Assembly (NCBI RefSeq): GCF_001552215.1
Contig: NZ_BCQT01000006.1
Location: forward strand, 912,984-976,983
Reading direction: 5' to 3'
From: Actinomadura macra NBRC 14102
GTDB lineage: Bacteria; Actinomycetota; Actinomycetes; Streptosporangiales; Streptosporangiaceae
DNA: 64,000 nucleotides
Each line of letters starts with the position of its first letter. The first letter of the stretch is position 1. Shown piece by piece: positions 40,869-47,970 of the stretch. Below the pieces are notes generated by a model, which was not told the DNA's origin, made no database searches, and was given only the letters and a program-made list of their open reading frames with translations. A program made the translations under genes and the position numbers.

Positions 40869-41951
40869 ATGTCATTGCGTCCGTCCCGGCGGAGGCGCGC
40901 CGTCCGCGCCGCCGCCGCGCTCGTCCTCCTCGGTACCGCCTCGGCCTTCCCTGCACCCGCCTCGGCCTCCCCGGCCGGCTCGGCCGCCGGCTCTGTTCCC
41001 GGGGGCCTCGCGGCGGACGCGCGTGCCCCCAAGGTCGCCTTCACGATCAGCGACCCGCGGATCACCGAGTCCAGCGGCCTCGCCGCCAGCGTGCGGCACC
41101 CGGGCATCGTCTACACCCACAACGACTCCGGCGGCGTCCCGAAGGTCTACGCGCTCGGGCCGAACGGCGGGGTCCGCGCCGTCCTCACGCTGGCCGGGGC
41201 CGGCGCGCGCGACTGGGAGGGCATGGCCCTCGGCAAGGACGAGCAGGGACGTCCCGCCATCTACGTGGCCGACATCGGCGACAACCTCGGCGGCGCCTGG
41301 CCCTATGTCACCCTCTACCGGATTCCCGAGCCCGCCCAGCTGCGCACGCAGAGCATCCAGGCGACGCGGTTCCGGCTCAAGTACGCCGACGGCCCCCGCA
41401 ACGCCGAGACCGTGATGATCAACGCGCGGACGAACCGGCTCTACATCGCCAGCAAGCTGTTCTCCGGCGCCCTGTACGAGGGGCCCGCGCGGCTGAGCAG
41501 CGGCCGTTCCAACACGCTACGCAAGATCGGCGACGCCCCAGCGATGGCGACGGACGGCGCGTTCGCCCCCGACGGGCGGACCTGCGTCATCCGCACCTAC
41601 TTCGGCGCCCGCCTCTACTCGGTCGACGAGGACGGCAGGCCCGGCAAGTCGATCAGGTCGGTGTCGCTGCCCTTCCAGGGGCAGGGCGAGTCGATCACCT
41701 ACACCGCGGACGGACGATCGTTCCTGGCCGGTTCGGAAGGACAGAACCAGCCCGTCTACGAGATCCCGGTGCCCGACCAGGCGAAACCGTCGCCGGCGGC
41801 GTCGCCGGGGGCCAAGGCCGCGGGCAAGGACAACGCGGACGAGGGGCACAACGACCCGGGCAACGTCCGGACGGGGCTGTTCCTCGCGCTCGCCATCGCG
41901 GGCGCGGTGTGCTTCGGCCTCGTCCGCAGACGCGGGGGCAGGGGGACCTGA
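40869..41951 (+). CDS. secreted propeller-like protein with C-terminal membrane anchor
   Basis: A 360-residue exported protein. The signal peptide is MSLRPSRRRRAVRAAAALVL and onward to PASASPA. The body has repeated blade-like elements (VYTHNDSGGVPKVYALGPNGGVRAVLTLAGAGARDWEGMALGKDEQGRPAIYVADIGDN, LYIASKLFSGALYEGP, GAFAPDGRTCVIRTYFGARLYSVDEDG). After an Ala/Lys/Asp-rich linker one helix (TGLFLALAIAGAVCFGL) and Arg-rich end anchor it. No LPXTG sorting motif. A catalytic role is not evident; calcium-binding-like DxGDN suggests an esterase- or PhoX-like propeller, tentatively. Confidence 0.72.
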   Translation: MSLRPSRRRRAVRAAAALVLLGTASAFPAPASASPAGSAAGSVPGGLAADARAPKVAFTISDPRITESSGLAASVRHPGIVYTHNDSGGVPKVYALGPNGGVRAVLTLAGAGARDWEGMALGKDEQGRPAIYVADIGDNLGGAWPYVTLYRIPEPAQLRTQSIQATRFRLKYADGPRNAETVMINARTNRLYIASKLFSGALYEGPARLSSGRSNTLRKIGDAPAMATDGAFAPDGRTCVIRTYFGARLYSVDEDGRPGKSIRSVSLPFQGQGESITYTADGRSFLAGSEGQNQPVYEIPVPDQAKPSPAASPGAKAAGKDNADEGHNDPGNVRTGLFLALAIAGAVCFGLVRRRGGRGT

Positions 41952-42022
41952 CCGACGCGCTGCAAGAGGGTTCCGAGTGCTGACAGATCGCAAAAGGAGG
42001 CGACGGTCCCGCGGGGACCCGT

Positions 42023-44188
42023 GTGAGGATGCGGACTGTGGAGCATGAACTGGTGGGCCTCGCGGGTCCCGGCGGCCGGTGGCGACCCGTCGCCGCGGGG
42101 CCGTTCGCCCTCCTGGCGGTGGCGCTCGCGCTGCTGCCGATCCGGCCGGTCTGGCTCTGGGCGGTGCTGATCGGCGCGGTCGCCGCGATCCCGTGGCTGC
42201 TGGGCGCGGCCCCGGAGGCGCGGCGACGCCGGCCCCGACCGTACTGGCGGCTTTCGGCCGCCGGTCTCGAACGGATCGGGCCGGGCGGGGCCGGCATGGT
42301 CCGCTACGAGCGGTCCCGGATCGACGGGTTGGCGCTCACCACCGGCGACGGCGTACTGACCGTGTTCCACCGGTTCGGACGCACCGCGGTGGGCGGGATG
42401 ACGTCGATGGGGCTGGAGCCGCTCGCGCTCTTCGTGACGGCCCGCCGGCTCGGCATCCCGATGCACGTGCTGGACGGCGAGGCGTCCGACCTGCTCGACC
42501 CGGCGCTGGACGAGGCGCTGCGCAGCGGCGGCCTGGAGTCCGACGTCCCGGCCGGCGGTCCGCTGCCCCGTGACCACGCCGCCGAGAAGCGGCTGCTGGA
42601 CCAGGAGGCGGCGCTCCTGGCCGCCGCCCACGAGCCGCCCCGGCCGCCCGTGCCCGGTGTGGGGCGCGAACCGGGTTCCCGGCCGGGCCGGCGCGAGCCG
42701 GGGCTGCGGATCGACACGCCGGCGCCGCTGCCGAGCCGGCGGCGGATCGCCGTCCTCGGCACGCTGGTCGCGCTGCTGGGCGCCTTCATGGTCGCGCGCA
42801 TCGCCGTGGAGGGCGCGGGCGGGTTCGGGGCCCGGCTCGCCGCGGGCTGCTGGGCGCTGGCCGCCATCGCCGGGGTCCTCGTGGCGCGGCGGCGGCTGCT
42901 GCGCGCCGCGCAGGTCCGCTGGACGATCACCGCGGAGCGGCTGCTGGTGCGGGGCCGTCCCGGCCGCCGCGAACTCCAGGCCCTGCCGTCCGCGGACGTG
43001 GCCGCCGTCGTCGTCGGGCCTGGACTGCGGCTGGACCCGCTGAGCGGCGAGCCGCGCCGCGCCGACCTCGCCGCACTGGCGTTCGGGCACCGGCTGGAAC
43101 TGCTGGCGCGGCTGCCCGCGCACGGCCTGGACGGCTTCCAGCTCGCGCACGCCCTCGACGATCACGGTTACCGGGTGGTCACGCCGGGCGCGCGCCCGCC
43201 CCGCAGGCCCGAGTACGGCCTGGAGGGGCTGCCGGAGATCTTCGCCCAGGTGCCCGGCGGGCGGCTGGTCGTCGCGGACGGCGGCCTCGGCTGGGCGGAC
43301 GCGGCGGGCGACGTCGTGCTGAAGATGCCCGAGGACCGCATCGGTGGCATCGAGTTGCTGACCATCGGCGGGCACGCGTGGGTGCGGCTCTACGACTCCG
43401 ACGGCGACGAGTTCTTCGCCGCGCCGCTGTCGGCGCTGCGGATCTCGCGGACCGACCTGCGGGAGGCGGCGCGCCGGGCGGGGCTGCCGGTGAACGACGC
43501 CGAGTACGACGCCTACCTCAGCGCCGCGTTCCACTCGGCGGTGTCGCCGCTCGCCGTCCCGGCGCCCGAGGTCGAGATCCCGGCGGGCGAGCCGGAGACG
43601 GCCGCCGCCGCGCTGCCCGCCGCACGGGACGGCGGGCCCCTACCGCCCGACGAGCGTTCCACCGACGAGTTCACGATCACCATTCCCGCGCCCCACGGAC
43701 CTGTCACCGCGCCGGGAACGCTCCTGGACGCGACCCGGCGGTCCCGGATCGGGACGTACGGGATGAGCGTCCTGCTCTGCGAGGCGGTCGCGCTGATCGG
43801 TGCGGTGTGGCTCGGCCCTGATCTGGGCGGGTTCAGCGCCACGGCGAGCTGGTCGGCGCCCGCCGGGCTGCTGATCGGTCTGGCGGGCTACTGGCTGTAC
43901 GACCGCAACCGCGCGCAGCTTCGCGTGTCGTCCGCGGGCCTGGCGGTCGTCACCAAGCGCGGCAGGGTCGAGTGGGACCTGGGCCGCGACCGCATCGGCG
44001 GTGTCGGCATCGACGAGGCCGCCGAGCGGATGCCCCGCCTGGTGGTGTGGAACCCGTCGGGGCGGGTGCTGCGGCAGGTGACGTTCCCGCCCGATCTGGA
44101 CGAGTTGCGCCGCGCCTGCGAGCGCTACGGGGTCCCCTGGGGGCCACCGGACGCCGACCGCCCCGCACCCCCACCACCGGAACTCTGA
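42023..44188 (+). CDS. large multi-helix membrane protein with repeated PH-like modules
   Basis: A 721-residue protein not assignable to a characterised family. It has about six helices, in pairs near 25-60, 252-290 and 585-630. Soluble stretches of similar pattern follow each pair: YWRLSAAGLERIG...VRYERSRIDGLAL, WTITAERLLVRG, RLVVADGGLGWADAAGDVVLKMPEDRIGGIEL and QLRVSSAGLAVVTKRGRVEWDLGRDRIGGVGI. These strand patterns resemble bacterial PH-like domains. The start is uncertain (GTG 42023, ATG 42029). The last 64 bases overlap the convergent RNA ligase gene. Confidence 0.65.
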   Translation: MRMRTVEHELVGLAGPGGRWRPVAAGPFALLAVALALLPIRPVWLWAVLIGAVAAIPWLLGAAPEARRRRPRPYWRLSAAGLERIGPGGAGMVRYERSRIDGLALTTGDGVLTVFHRFGRTAVGGMTSMGLEPLALFVTARRLGIPMHVLDGEASDLLDPALDEALRSGGLESDVPAGGPLPRDHAAEKRLLDQEAALLAAAHEPPRPPVPGVGREPGSRPGRREPGLRIDTPAPLPSRRRIAVLGTLVALLGAFMVARIAVEGAGGFGARLAAGCWALAAIAGVLVARRRLLRAAQVRWTITAERLLVRGRPGRRELQALPSADVAAVVVGPGLRLDPLSGEPRRADLAALAFGHRLELLARLPAHGLDGFQLAHALDDHGYRVVTPGARPPRRPEYGLEGLPEIFAQVPGGRLVVADGGLGWADAAGDVVLKMPEDRIGGIELLTIGGHAWVRLYDSDGDEFFAAPLSALRISRTDLREAARRAGLPVNDAEYDAYLSAAFHSAVSPLAVPAPEVEIPAGEPETAAAALPAARDGGPLPPDERSTDEFTITIPAPHGPVTAPGTLLDATRRSRIGTYGMSVLLCEAVALIGAVWLGPDLGGFSATASWSAPAGLLIGLAGYWLYDRNRAQLRVSSAGLAVVTKRGRVEWDLGRDRIGGVGIDEAAERMPRLVVWNPSGRVLRQVTFPPDLDELRRACERYGVPWGPPDADRPAPPPPEL

Positions 44189-44823
44189 CCACCACCCGGA
44201 TCTTGACCACCACCCGGACTCTGACCGCTGCCGGGGCTACGGCCGCCCCCCGGCTCCGGGCCGCGGAGCGACCAGGTCTTCAGGGACTCGTACGTCACCT
44301 GGCTGTACTGCTTGCCGGGGAGATGGCTGCGCATGAGGTGGACGGCGTCCGCCGTCCAGGAGGACGACGCGAAGGCCGACAGCGACTCGATGAGCGGGCG
44401 GACGTCCACGGGCTGCCGTGACCGTGCCAGCGTCAGGTGCGGGCGGAACGTGCGGTGCTTGTCGGGCAGCGTGCCCGCTCTGCGTCCGGCGGCGCCGGTG
44501 GAGGCGGCCAGCCGGACGAGCCCGCGCCGGTCCCCGTACAAGCCCGTCCAGAGCACGCGGGCATGGGCGCCGCTGCCGGGGAACGCGCCCGCCCCGGCCA
44601 GGGACAGCGACATCCGCCCGTGCCGCCCGACGGCCCGCTCCAGCCGGGGCAGCAGCCGGTCGAGGGTCCGGTCGTCCACCTCGCCGAGGAAGGACAGCGT
44701 CACGTGGATCAGCTCGCGGCGGACCCATCTCAGCTCGGGCACCCGGTCCAGCTGCGGCCGGACGGTCTCCTCGACCTCGTCCAGGATGTCCGGTGGCGGA
44801 ATGAGCGCCACAAAAAGCCTCAT
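44125..44823 (-). CDS. thpR: 2'-5' RNA ligase / RNA 2',3'-cyclic phosphodiesterase
   Basis: A 232-residue member of the 2H phosphoesterase superfamily. RLFVALIPPPDILDEVEE opens the fold and the two HxT motifs are HVTLSFLG and HLTLARSR. Family enzymes hydrolyse 2',3'-cyclic phosphate ends or ligate RNA ends reversibly. The roughly 45-residue C-terminal tail is a Gly/Pro/Ser/Gln repeat (SPGGGQDPGGGQSSGGGG), not seen in the usual 180-residue proteins, and it lies partly in the overlap with the convergent membrane-protein gene. ATG gives MRLFVAL, the family start. Confidence 0.85.
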   Translation of the reverse strand: MRLFVALIPPPDILDEVEETVRPQLDRVPELRWVRRELIHVTLSFLGEVDDRTLDRLLPRLERAVGRHGRMSLSLAGAGAFPGSGAHARVLWTGLYGDRRGLVRLAASTGAAGRRAGTLPDKHRTFRPHLTLARSRQPVDVRPLIESLSAFASSSWTADAVHLMRSHLPGKQYSQVTYESLKTWSLRGPEPGGGRSPGSGQSPGGGQDPGGGQSSGGGGAGRSASGGPQGTP

Positions 44824-44875
44824 GGGAACGTCCGGAGATCCACCTCGCCAGCTTTTCAGCCGTTGGCACCCGTTG

Positions 44876-46327
44876 TCACGCAGATGTGCGGCGTACCGGG
44901 GCAAGGGCGAGCCGTATCGACTCGCGAGGTGCCGCCAGTGCCCCCACGGCGAGGGTCGTCAGGACGGCGATCACCCCGCCGAGAACGATGCTCAGGCGCG
45001 GCCCGAACTGCTCGGCCATCCAGCCGACCGCCGGTGCGCCGAGCGGGTTCGTCCCGAGGAAGACGAACATGTACAGGCCCATGACCCGGCCGCGCATCTC
45101 CGGCGCCACGCTGAGCTGCATGGTGGCGTTGGCGGCGGTGGTGAACGTCATCAGCGCGATGCCGGTCGGGACGAGCAGCGCCAGGAACGCCCAGTACGTC
45201 GGCATCAGCCCGGTCACGACCTCCAGCACGCCGAACGCCAGCGCCGCCGTCAGCAGCAGCCGCAACCGGGGCCGTGACGCGCGCCGCGCGGCCAGCAGCG
45301 CGCCGGTGAGCGCGCCGAGCGCGAGCATGCTGGAGGCGAGGCCGAACGAGGACGCGCCGGTGTGGAAGACCTCCCGGGCGACGAGCGCGGTCGTCATCTG
45401 GAAGTTCATGCCGAACGTCGCGACGAAGCCGACGAGCACCAGCACCATCATCAGATCGCGGCGGCCGCGGACGTAGCGCAGGCCCTCGCGGAGTTGGCCC
45501 CGCGCGCGCTTGACGGGGGCGGCGGGGTGCAGTTCGTCCGTCCGCATCGCGTAGAGGCCGAAAAGGACGGCACCGAAGGACGCCGCGTTGAGCAGGAACA
45601 CCGGCGCGGTGCCGAGCACGGCGATCAGCACGCCGGCGACCGCCGGGCCGAGCAGCCGGGCACCGTTGAAGCTGGCGCTGTTCAGCGCGATGGCGTTGGG
45701 CAGGTCGCGCCGGCCGACCATCTCGATCGCGAACGACTGCCGGGTGGGGTTGTCGACGACGGTCGCGAGGCCGAGCCCGAACGCCAGCACGTACACGTGC
45801 CAGACCTGGGCGGCCCCGGTGAGCGCCAGCAGGCCGAGGACCAGCGCGAGCGCGCCCATGGCCAGCTGCGTCAGCATCAGGACGCGTCGCTTGGGGTACC
45901 GGTCGGCGATCACCCCGCCCCACAGGCCGAACAGCAGCAGCGGGAGGAACTGGAGGCCGGTCGTGATGCCGAGGGCGGTCCCGCTGCCGTGGGCGAGGTC
46001 GAGGACGAGCCAGTCCTGCGCGACGCGCTGCATCCAGGTGCCGGTGTTGGAGACGACCTGGCCCGCGGTGAACAGCCGGTAGTTGCGGTTGCGGAGCGAG
46101 CGGAACATTCCGCCGCTTCTGGCGGCGTCGGATCCGCCTTCCTCAAGCCTGGCCTGTTCCGGCTCGGGTTCCTCCGGCTCGGGGTCCTCTGGTTCGGCCT
46201 TGACGTCCTGGAGCGTTCCGTCGGTTCCGGGTACGCCCTGCGGTTCCGGGCTCCGGAGCGCGACGCCACCGGGCCCGCGCGCCGCGGGCCCGTCCGCTTC
46301 CCCAGGGCCATCGTTAGCAGAAGTCAT
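44876..46327 (-). CDS. MFS transporter (MFS_3/EntS-like)
   Basis: A 483-residue exporter. An acidic Glu/Pro-rich cytoplasmic leader of about 70 residues (EPEDPEPEEPEPEQARLEEGG) precedes twelve helices with FRSLRNRNYRLFTAGQVVSNTGTWMQRVAQDWLVLDLA, FGLWGGVIADRYPKRR and SVAPEMRGRVMGLYMFVFLGTNPLGAPAVGW. The ATG lies six bases after TTAGCT, so the gene is probably leaderless; a TTG two codons earlier is the alternative. An inverted repeat with half-site GCTAACGAT overlaps the start. The MarR gene lies directly upstream. Confidence 0.87.
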   Translation of the reverse strand: MTSANDGPGEADGPAARGPGGVALRSPEPQGVPGTDGTLQDVKAEPEDPEPEEPEPEQARLEEGGSDAARSGGMFRSLRNRNYRLFTAGQVVSNTGTWMQRVAQDWLVLDLAHGSGTALGITTGLQFLPLLLFGLWGGVIADRYPKRRVLMLTQLAMGALALVLGLLALTGAAQVWHVYVLAFGLGLATVVDNPTRQSFAIEMVGRRDLPNAIALNSASFNGARLLGPAVAGVLIAVLGTAPVFLLNAASFGAVLFGLYAMRTDELHPAAPVKRARGQLREGLRYVRGRRDLMMVLVLVGFVATFGMNFQMTTALVAREVFHTGASSFGLASSMLALGALTGALLAARRASRPRLRLLLTAALAFGVLEVVTGLMPTYWAFLALLVPTGIALMTFTTAANATMQLSVAPEMRGRVMGLYMFVFLGTNPLGAPAVGWMAEQFGPRLSIVLGGVIAVLTTLAVGALAAPRESIRLALAPVRRTSA

Positions 46328-46343
46328 TACCAAAGCTAACGAT
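46310..46343 (-). promoter_or_regulatory. inverted repeat spanning the -10 and start of the MFS gene
   Basis: ATCGTTAGC and GCTAACGAT form a perfect 9-base inverted repeat with a 16-base spacer covering TTAGCT (-10) and the ATG. The half-site GCTAA/TTAGC recurs as the palindrome GCTAAGTCTATTAGC beside the MarR gene, so MarR is the likely ligand. Confidence 0.5.
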
Positions 46344-46475
46344 AATCGGCAGTGGGCTATTCCGGCAACTGCGGCATGTCACCCACCCCGTCCGGGGGCG
46401 CCGTCGCCGGGGATCACGACCGGCGACCGGGGTCCAGACCGGCCGCCCGAGGGCCAGACCGGGCCCCCGGGGGGG

Positions 46476-46946
46476 TCAGGACCGGCTGAGCTTGTCGATG
46501 ATCGGAGCGGCCTGGCGGAGGATCTCCTGCTCGTCCTCGGTCAGTTCCCCGAGGCGCTGGGACAGCCACGCCTCCTTGCGGCGCCGCTCGTCCCGCAGCA
46601 GGGTCGCGCCCGCCGCGGTCGCGCTCAGCACCACCTGGCGCCCGTCGGTCGGATGCGGGCTGCGCGCCAGCAGGCCGCGCTCCTCCAGGAAGGCGATGAC
46701 GCGGGTCATCGACGGCGGCTGCACCTTCTCGTGGTCGGCCAGCTCGCGCGGAGTCATGGAGCCGTGCCGCTCGATGGCGGCGAGCGCCGCGAACTGGGTG
46801 AGCGACAGCGGGCCCGGGACGCCGTCGCCGGCGGGCCGGAGCGTGCGCAGCCGGCGGGAGAGCCGCGCGATCGAGATGCGCAGCTGCTCGGCCAGCCCCG
46901 GGGCGGCCGCCGTGCGGCCTCCGTCCGGTGGCGGTGTCATCGTCAT
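46476..46946 (-). CDS. MarR-family transcriptional regulator
   Basis: A 156-residue regulator. ISIARLSRRLRTLRP, then LTQFAALAAIERHGSMTPRELADHEKVQPPSMTRVIAFLEERGLLARSPHPTDGRQVVLSATAAGATLL is the MarR winged helix with its wing motif DGRQVxLSxT. The ATG has GGGAGAA upstream; a second ATG two codons later is possible. It is divergent from the TetR gene and 148 bases upstream of the MFS gene, which shares its half-sites. Confidence 0.9.
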   Translation of the reverse strand: MTMTPPPDGGRTAAAPGLAEQLRISIARLSRRLRTLRPAGDGVPGPLSLTQFAALAAIERHGSMTPRELADHEKVQPPSMTRVIAFLEERGLLARSPHPTDGRQVVLSATAAGATLLRDERRRKEAWLSQRLGELTEDEQEILRQAAPIIDKLSRS

Positions 46947-46981
46947 CGTTCTCCCAGATCCCTCGCTCGCACGTCCACCTC

Positions 46982-47033
46982 TTGACAATGCAGGCTAAGT
47001 CTATTAGCTTAATGGCTATCACTATTAAGGAGG
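46982..47033 (+). promoter_or_regulatory. promoter and operators of the TetR gene
   Basis: TTGACA, 17 bases, then TAGCTT form a near-consensus promoter. The palindrome GCTAAGTCTATTAGC (5-base arms) lies in the spacer/-10, and CTTAAT-N10-ATTAAG overlaps the probable transcription start. AAGGAGG, the ribosome-binding site, lies five bases before a TTG codon. Confidence 0.65.
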
Positions 47034-47038
47034 CTGGT

Positions 47039-47641
47039 TTGCCGCGCGCAGGACTGTCGCCGGACGCGGTCGTGGACGCCGCCATCGCCATCGTGGACGC
47101 GGAGGGCCCCGGTGCCCTCACGCTGGCCGCGGTGGCGGGAAGGGCGGGGGTCGCGACGCCCTCCCTCTATAAGCATGTCCGTAACCTGGCCGAGTTGCGA
47201 CTCCTGATGACCGTTCGGGTGATGGAAGAGCTCACAGAACGGCTCGGAGAGGCCGCTCTGGGACGCTCCGGAGACGACGCGGTGCGCGCCGTGATGCGCG
47301 CCTACCGGTCTTACGTCATGGAGCATCCGGCCCGGTACGCCTCGATGGAGCAGTCAGCCGAGCCGATAGAGCGGATCGATGCCGCCGGAGAACGGCTTCT
47401 GGGCATCATCCTCGCGGTGCTGCGCGGATATGACCTGGAGGGTTCCGCACTCATCCACGCCGCCCGCTGCCTGCGTTCGGCCGTGCACGGCTTCGCCGTC
47501 CTGGAGGCGGCAGGCGGGTTCGGCCTGCCGGAGGACCTGGAGACCAGCTACGAACTGCTCATCACCATGGTCACCGGCGGGCTCCCCCACGCCCGCGGCC
47601 ACTCCGCCACCGTGGAGGCGCCGCGTAACCTGATCCCATGA
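47039..47641 (+). CDS. TetR-family transcriptional regulator
   Basis: A 200-residue regulator. The helix-turn-helix reads LSPDAVVDAAIAIVDAEGPGALTLAAVAGRAGVATPSLYKHVRNLAELRLLMTVRVMEELTERLG, followed by a helical ligand domain of the TetR_C_33/WHG type (AYRSYVMEHPARYASMEQ). TTG is chosen as start because AAGGAGG ends five bases upstream and the promoter would place an upstream ATG (47012) before the transcription start. Its stop overlaps the DUF2530 ATG (ATGA). Confidence 0.85.
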   Translation: MPRAGLSPDAVVDAAIAIVDAEGPGALTLAAVAGRAGVATPSLYKHVRNLAELRLLMTVRVMEELTERLGEAALGRSGDDAVRAVMRAYRSYVMEHPARYASMEQSAEPIERIDAAGERLLGIILAVLRGYDLEGSALIHAARCLRSAVHGFAVLEAAGGFGLPEDLETSYELLITMVTGGLPHARGHSATVEAPRNLIP

Positions 47642-47970
47642 GCCGACCGCGCCTCCCCGACCCGCCCCCGATGCGGACCAACGACGTCCGTATCGCCGCC
47701 GCGGGCACCGCAGCCTGGGCGGTGGCGCTGGTCGTGCTGCTGATCGTCGACCTGCCGTCCGGCGACCGCTGGTGGCTCTGGGTGTGCGTCGCGGGAATCG
47801 TGATCGGCCTGTTCGGCGTGTGGTACATCCCCCGCCTGCAAGCCGGACGTGCCCGCCTGGAGGAGACGCGCGCCGCCGCTCACCAGGGGGCCGAGCCCGA
47901 GGCGACCGAGTCTGAGGCGACCGAGTCTGAGACGGTCGAGCCCGAAACGGTCAAGCCCGAGGTGCGCTAG
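47638..47970 (+). CDS. DUF2530 family membrane protein
   Basis: A 110-residue protein. MRTNDVRIAAAGTAAWAVALVVLLIVDLPSGDRWWLWVCVAGIVIGLFGVWYIPRLQAGR is the DUF2530 pattern: two helices separated by a short WW-containing loop. The tail is an acidic repeat (EATESEATESETVEPETVKPE). It is translationally coupled to the TetR gene by an ATGA overlap. Its TAG shares the palindromic CTAG with the convergent sacsin-like gene's stop. Function unknown. Confidence 0.85.
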   Translation: MSRPRLPDPPPMRTNDVRIAAAGTAAWAVALVVLLIVDLPSGDRWWLWVCVAGIVIGLFGVWYIPRLQAGRARLEETRAAAHQGAEPEATESEATESETVEPETVKPEVR

